Positions 61,901 through 64,000 of a DNA stretch of 64,000 bases are shown one piece after another. A program made the translations under genes and the position numbers. Source of the DNA: Volutella citrinella (Eukaryota > Ascomycota > Sordariomycetes > Hypocreales > Nectriaceae); contig JAWZSP010000006.1 of the NCBI GenBank assembly GCA_034401135.1, positions 1,240,001 to 1,304,000 on the forward strand, given 5' to 3'. The notes under the pieces were generated by a model. The model was given only the letters and a program-made list of their open reading frames with translations, did no database searches and was not told the DNA's origin. Position 1 is the first letter of the stretch; every line of letters starts with the position of its first letter.

Positions 61901-63410
61901 AATAAATATTATATTCTTTCAATTAGTTAGAATATAATATATATATATTATTATTAGAATTAATATCTAAGAGACTATCAGGCCTTAAATTAAGATTTAA
62001 AGCTAATTTACTAATAAATAACCCTTCTTAGCTAAGATAGCCTTTTTACTTAGATTTAAGTCTAATTAAAATTAATAAAATTATTATTTAATAAAAGAAA
62101 TAAGGTTATATATTAAATAATACTTATATTTTATATTTAGTTTTAAAAATATCTTTAATATTATATTTTATAATAGAATAATAATAGAATAGTTTATTTA
62201 GTTTAAAATATTATAATTTAGATTTAAGATCTAAAATAACAGCTAAAAAAAGGGCTTTAATATAACTAGTTAATTATTTTATAATTAATAATATAAATAA
62301 ATAACTTACTTATAAGCTCTTAATTAAGTATAAAAAAACTAATTAAAAAAGTATTTTTTTAATTTAATTAAGCCTTTATTTATAGCTTAATTATAAATTA
62401 AATAAAAATCCTATTATATAAGTAATTAATAAAAATAAATTAAATAAATATAATAAAAATAAAAAACTTATTTTTTTAAGATTTAAAGCTTAATTAAAAA
62501 ATTAAGTTTTTAAGGTTTTTAGCTTTTTATAAAGTTTATAAATATATAAAAGAGTTTTTAGGATAGTTAGATAAAACTGCTCTTATAATTTAATAATAGC
62601 TTTTAAAAAGGTCTAAAATATAATTTTTAGCTTAATTAAAGCTTTTTAATTTAAGAAATTTAAAGTTATAGCTTTTATATAAGTCTATTTTAATAATATA
62701 ATTTATAAGCTTTTTAAGAATTAAAGCTATATTTACTATATTATAAATTAAATTCTAATAAGCTAAACTATTTATAAAAAGAATTAATATTTAATTTTAA
62801 AAATAATTTTAAGATAGTTATATTATTTAATATTAAAAAGTAAATTTCTTTTTTACTTTTTTTTAATAATACTATTTTAAAAAAGCTTTTTAATAGAGCT
62901 ATTATATTTAATAATGTTTATAATATATTTTAATTAGCTTATAAGAGCTATTAATAAATTAGTAAATTTAGTATAATAATTAATAAATAAATAAAAAATT
63001 TATTATTAAAACTAGGCCTTAAAAATGTAGCTTTTTTTAAATATTTAATAAATAAAAAATCTATATAAAAAGAGAAAGTTAAATTAGAAAAATTAATAGC
63101 TAAATAGCTGTTTAAAGTATCCTATATAATAATATTAAGTATATAAATTATATACTTATTATTATTATTAAAGTCCTTATTATAGCTTTTTTTAAAATAG
63201 CTTTAAAAGTTTTAAAAAAGTAGTTATTATTAACTATATTATCTTTAATAGTATTATAATAATTTATAAATTAGCTTTATAATATAAATAAATAAAATAT
63301 TAAAAATACTTATTTAAAGATATTTTATATAATAATTAAAAGATAAATTTTTAAAGTTATTAAAAACTACTTCTTTTAGCTTATTAAAACTAAGTAAAAT
63401 AATTAATTAA

Positions 63411-63582
63411 TAAATAATAAATAAATAATAAATAAATAATAAATAAATAATAAATAAATAATAAATAAATAATAAATAAATAATAAATAAATAATAAATA
63501 AATAATAAATAAATAATAAATAAATAATAAATAAATAATAAATAAATAATAAATAAATAATAAATAAATAATAAATAAATAA
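63411..63582. repeat. 11-bp minisatellite (TAAATAATAAA)n, about 15.6 copies
   Basis: Perfect 11-bp periodicity over about 172 bp, ending at AAGAAAAATAAG. Confidence 0.93.
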
Positions 63583-64000
63583 GAAAAATAAGTTCTAAAT
63601 AAGAAGTCTAGCTATTTAAAGACTAAATATTAAAAGTTAAAAAAATATTTCTTAAATTTTAATATTATCTTTTAATTACTTATTTAGTTTATATAAGCTG
63701 AATTTATAAGTATCTTCTAAATAAGACTTAAAATTCTATTTATTAATTATAAAAGTATTTTTAAATAAAAGTTAGTTATTAAATTATAATATTATAAGTA
63801 ATAAAAGTAAAAAAGGCTTTAATACTTATTATAATATAATAATAACTTCTTAAAAGATTTATTTTCTAATATTTGAAAAGAAAAGTTATTATTAATAATA
63901 AATTAAAAAATTTTTTTAAATAGCCTCTATATAAGAAATTAGTTATTTTTCAATTATATTTAAATTAAAATTAAAATTTTATATTTTAATTATTAATTTA

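Overview
The window looks like nuclear DNA of a filamentous ascomycete, probably a Sordariomycete. The evidence is: short GT-AG introns with CTAAT/CTAAC-like branch sites; a fungal gene repertoire (long-N-terminus ZIP zinc transporter, small GH18 chitinase, NACHT-ankyrin and kinase-ankyrin proteins); and a sharp split into a GC-balanced gene-dense part (1-18.9 kb) and an almost pure A+T part (18.95-64 kb). The A+T part carries the footprint of repeat-induced point mutation (RIP). The species cannot be read from the sequence.

Gene-dense part, left to right: 3' portion of a ZIP metal transporter whose N-terminus is an exon-by-exon array of Cys/His repeats (1-2174, +); class III PLP aminotransferase (2874-4323, +, one intron); GH18 chitinase-like protein (4511-5407, -), divergent from a small nucleoside 2-deoxyribosyltransferase-like protein (5716-6210, +) across a promoter with a palindromic pair of GATA sites; alpha/beta-hydrolase of the HSL type (6767-7714, +); Pro/Ala- and RGG-rich protein (8303-9583, +). 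Next comes a tandem pair on the minus strand: a giant NACHT-ankyrin protein (9920-16571) and, upstream of it, a protein kinase-ankyrin protein (16810-18687, four exons). The NACHT-ankyrin gene is interrupted by a 256-bp insert (13413-13668) with the hallmarks of a solo LTR: TG...CA ends and a 5-bp target duplication CCGCG. It adds an in-frame stop that would cut the protein from about 2090 to 933 residues unless the insert is spliced out. A small A+T island of about 210 bp separates the two genes, carries the 3' end of the kinase gene and lies directly upstream of the NACHT start.

A+T part: no intact gene. Within it I resolve a nest of two Ty3/gypsy-type chromodomain retrotransposons. The outer one (39280-53540; 280-bp LTRs, TSD TATAT) is split by a 7002-bp younger one (41615-48616; 204-bp LTRs, TSD AGTAA). 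The inner copy is visibly less mutated than its host, so RIP damage dates the layers. An inverted solo LTR of the outer family lies just upstream (38653-38930). The inner element also carries remains of an antisense ORF between its chromodomain and 3' LTR. Other structures are three inverted repeats, three microsatellite or minisatellite tracts, and one unmutated GC island (about 29870-30145). The rest is degraded sequence that I could not assign.

Most notable biology: the NACHT-ankyrin/kinase-ankyrin pair at the edge of RIP-ed heterochromatin with a fresh-looking LTR in the receptor-like gene, the exon-modular zinc-binding array of the ZIP transporter, and the antisense ORF of the inner retrotransposon. 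All coordinates, exon joins and repeat boundaries were read by eye; no similarity search was possible.
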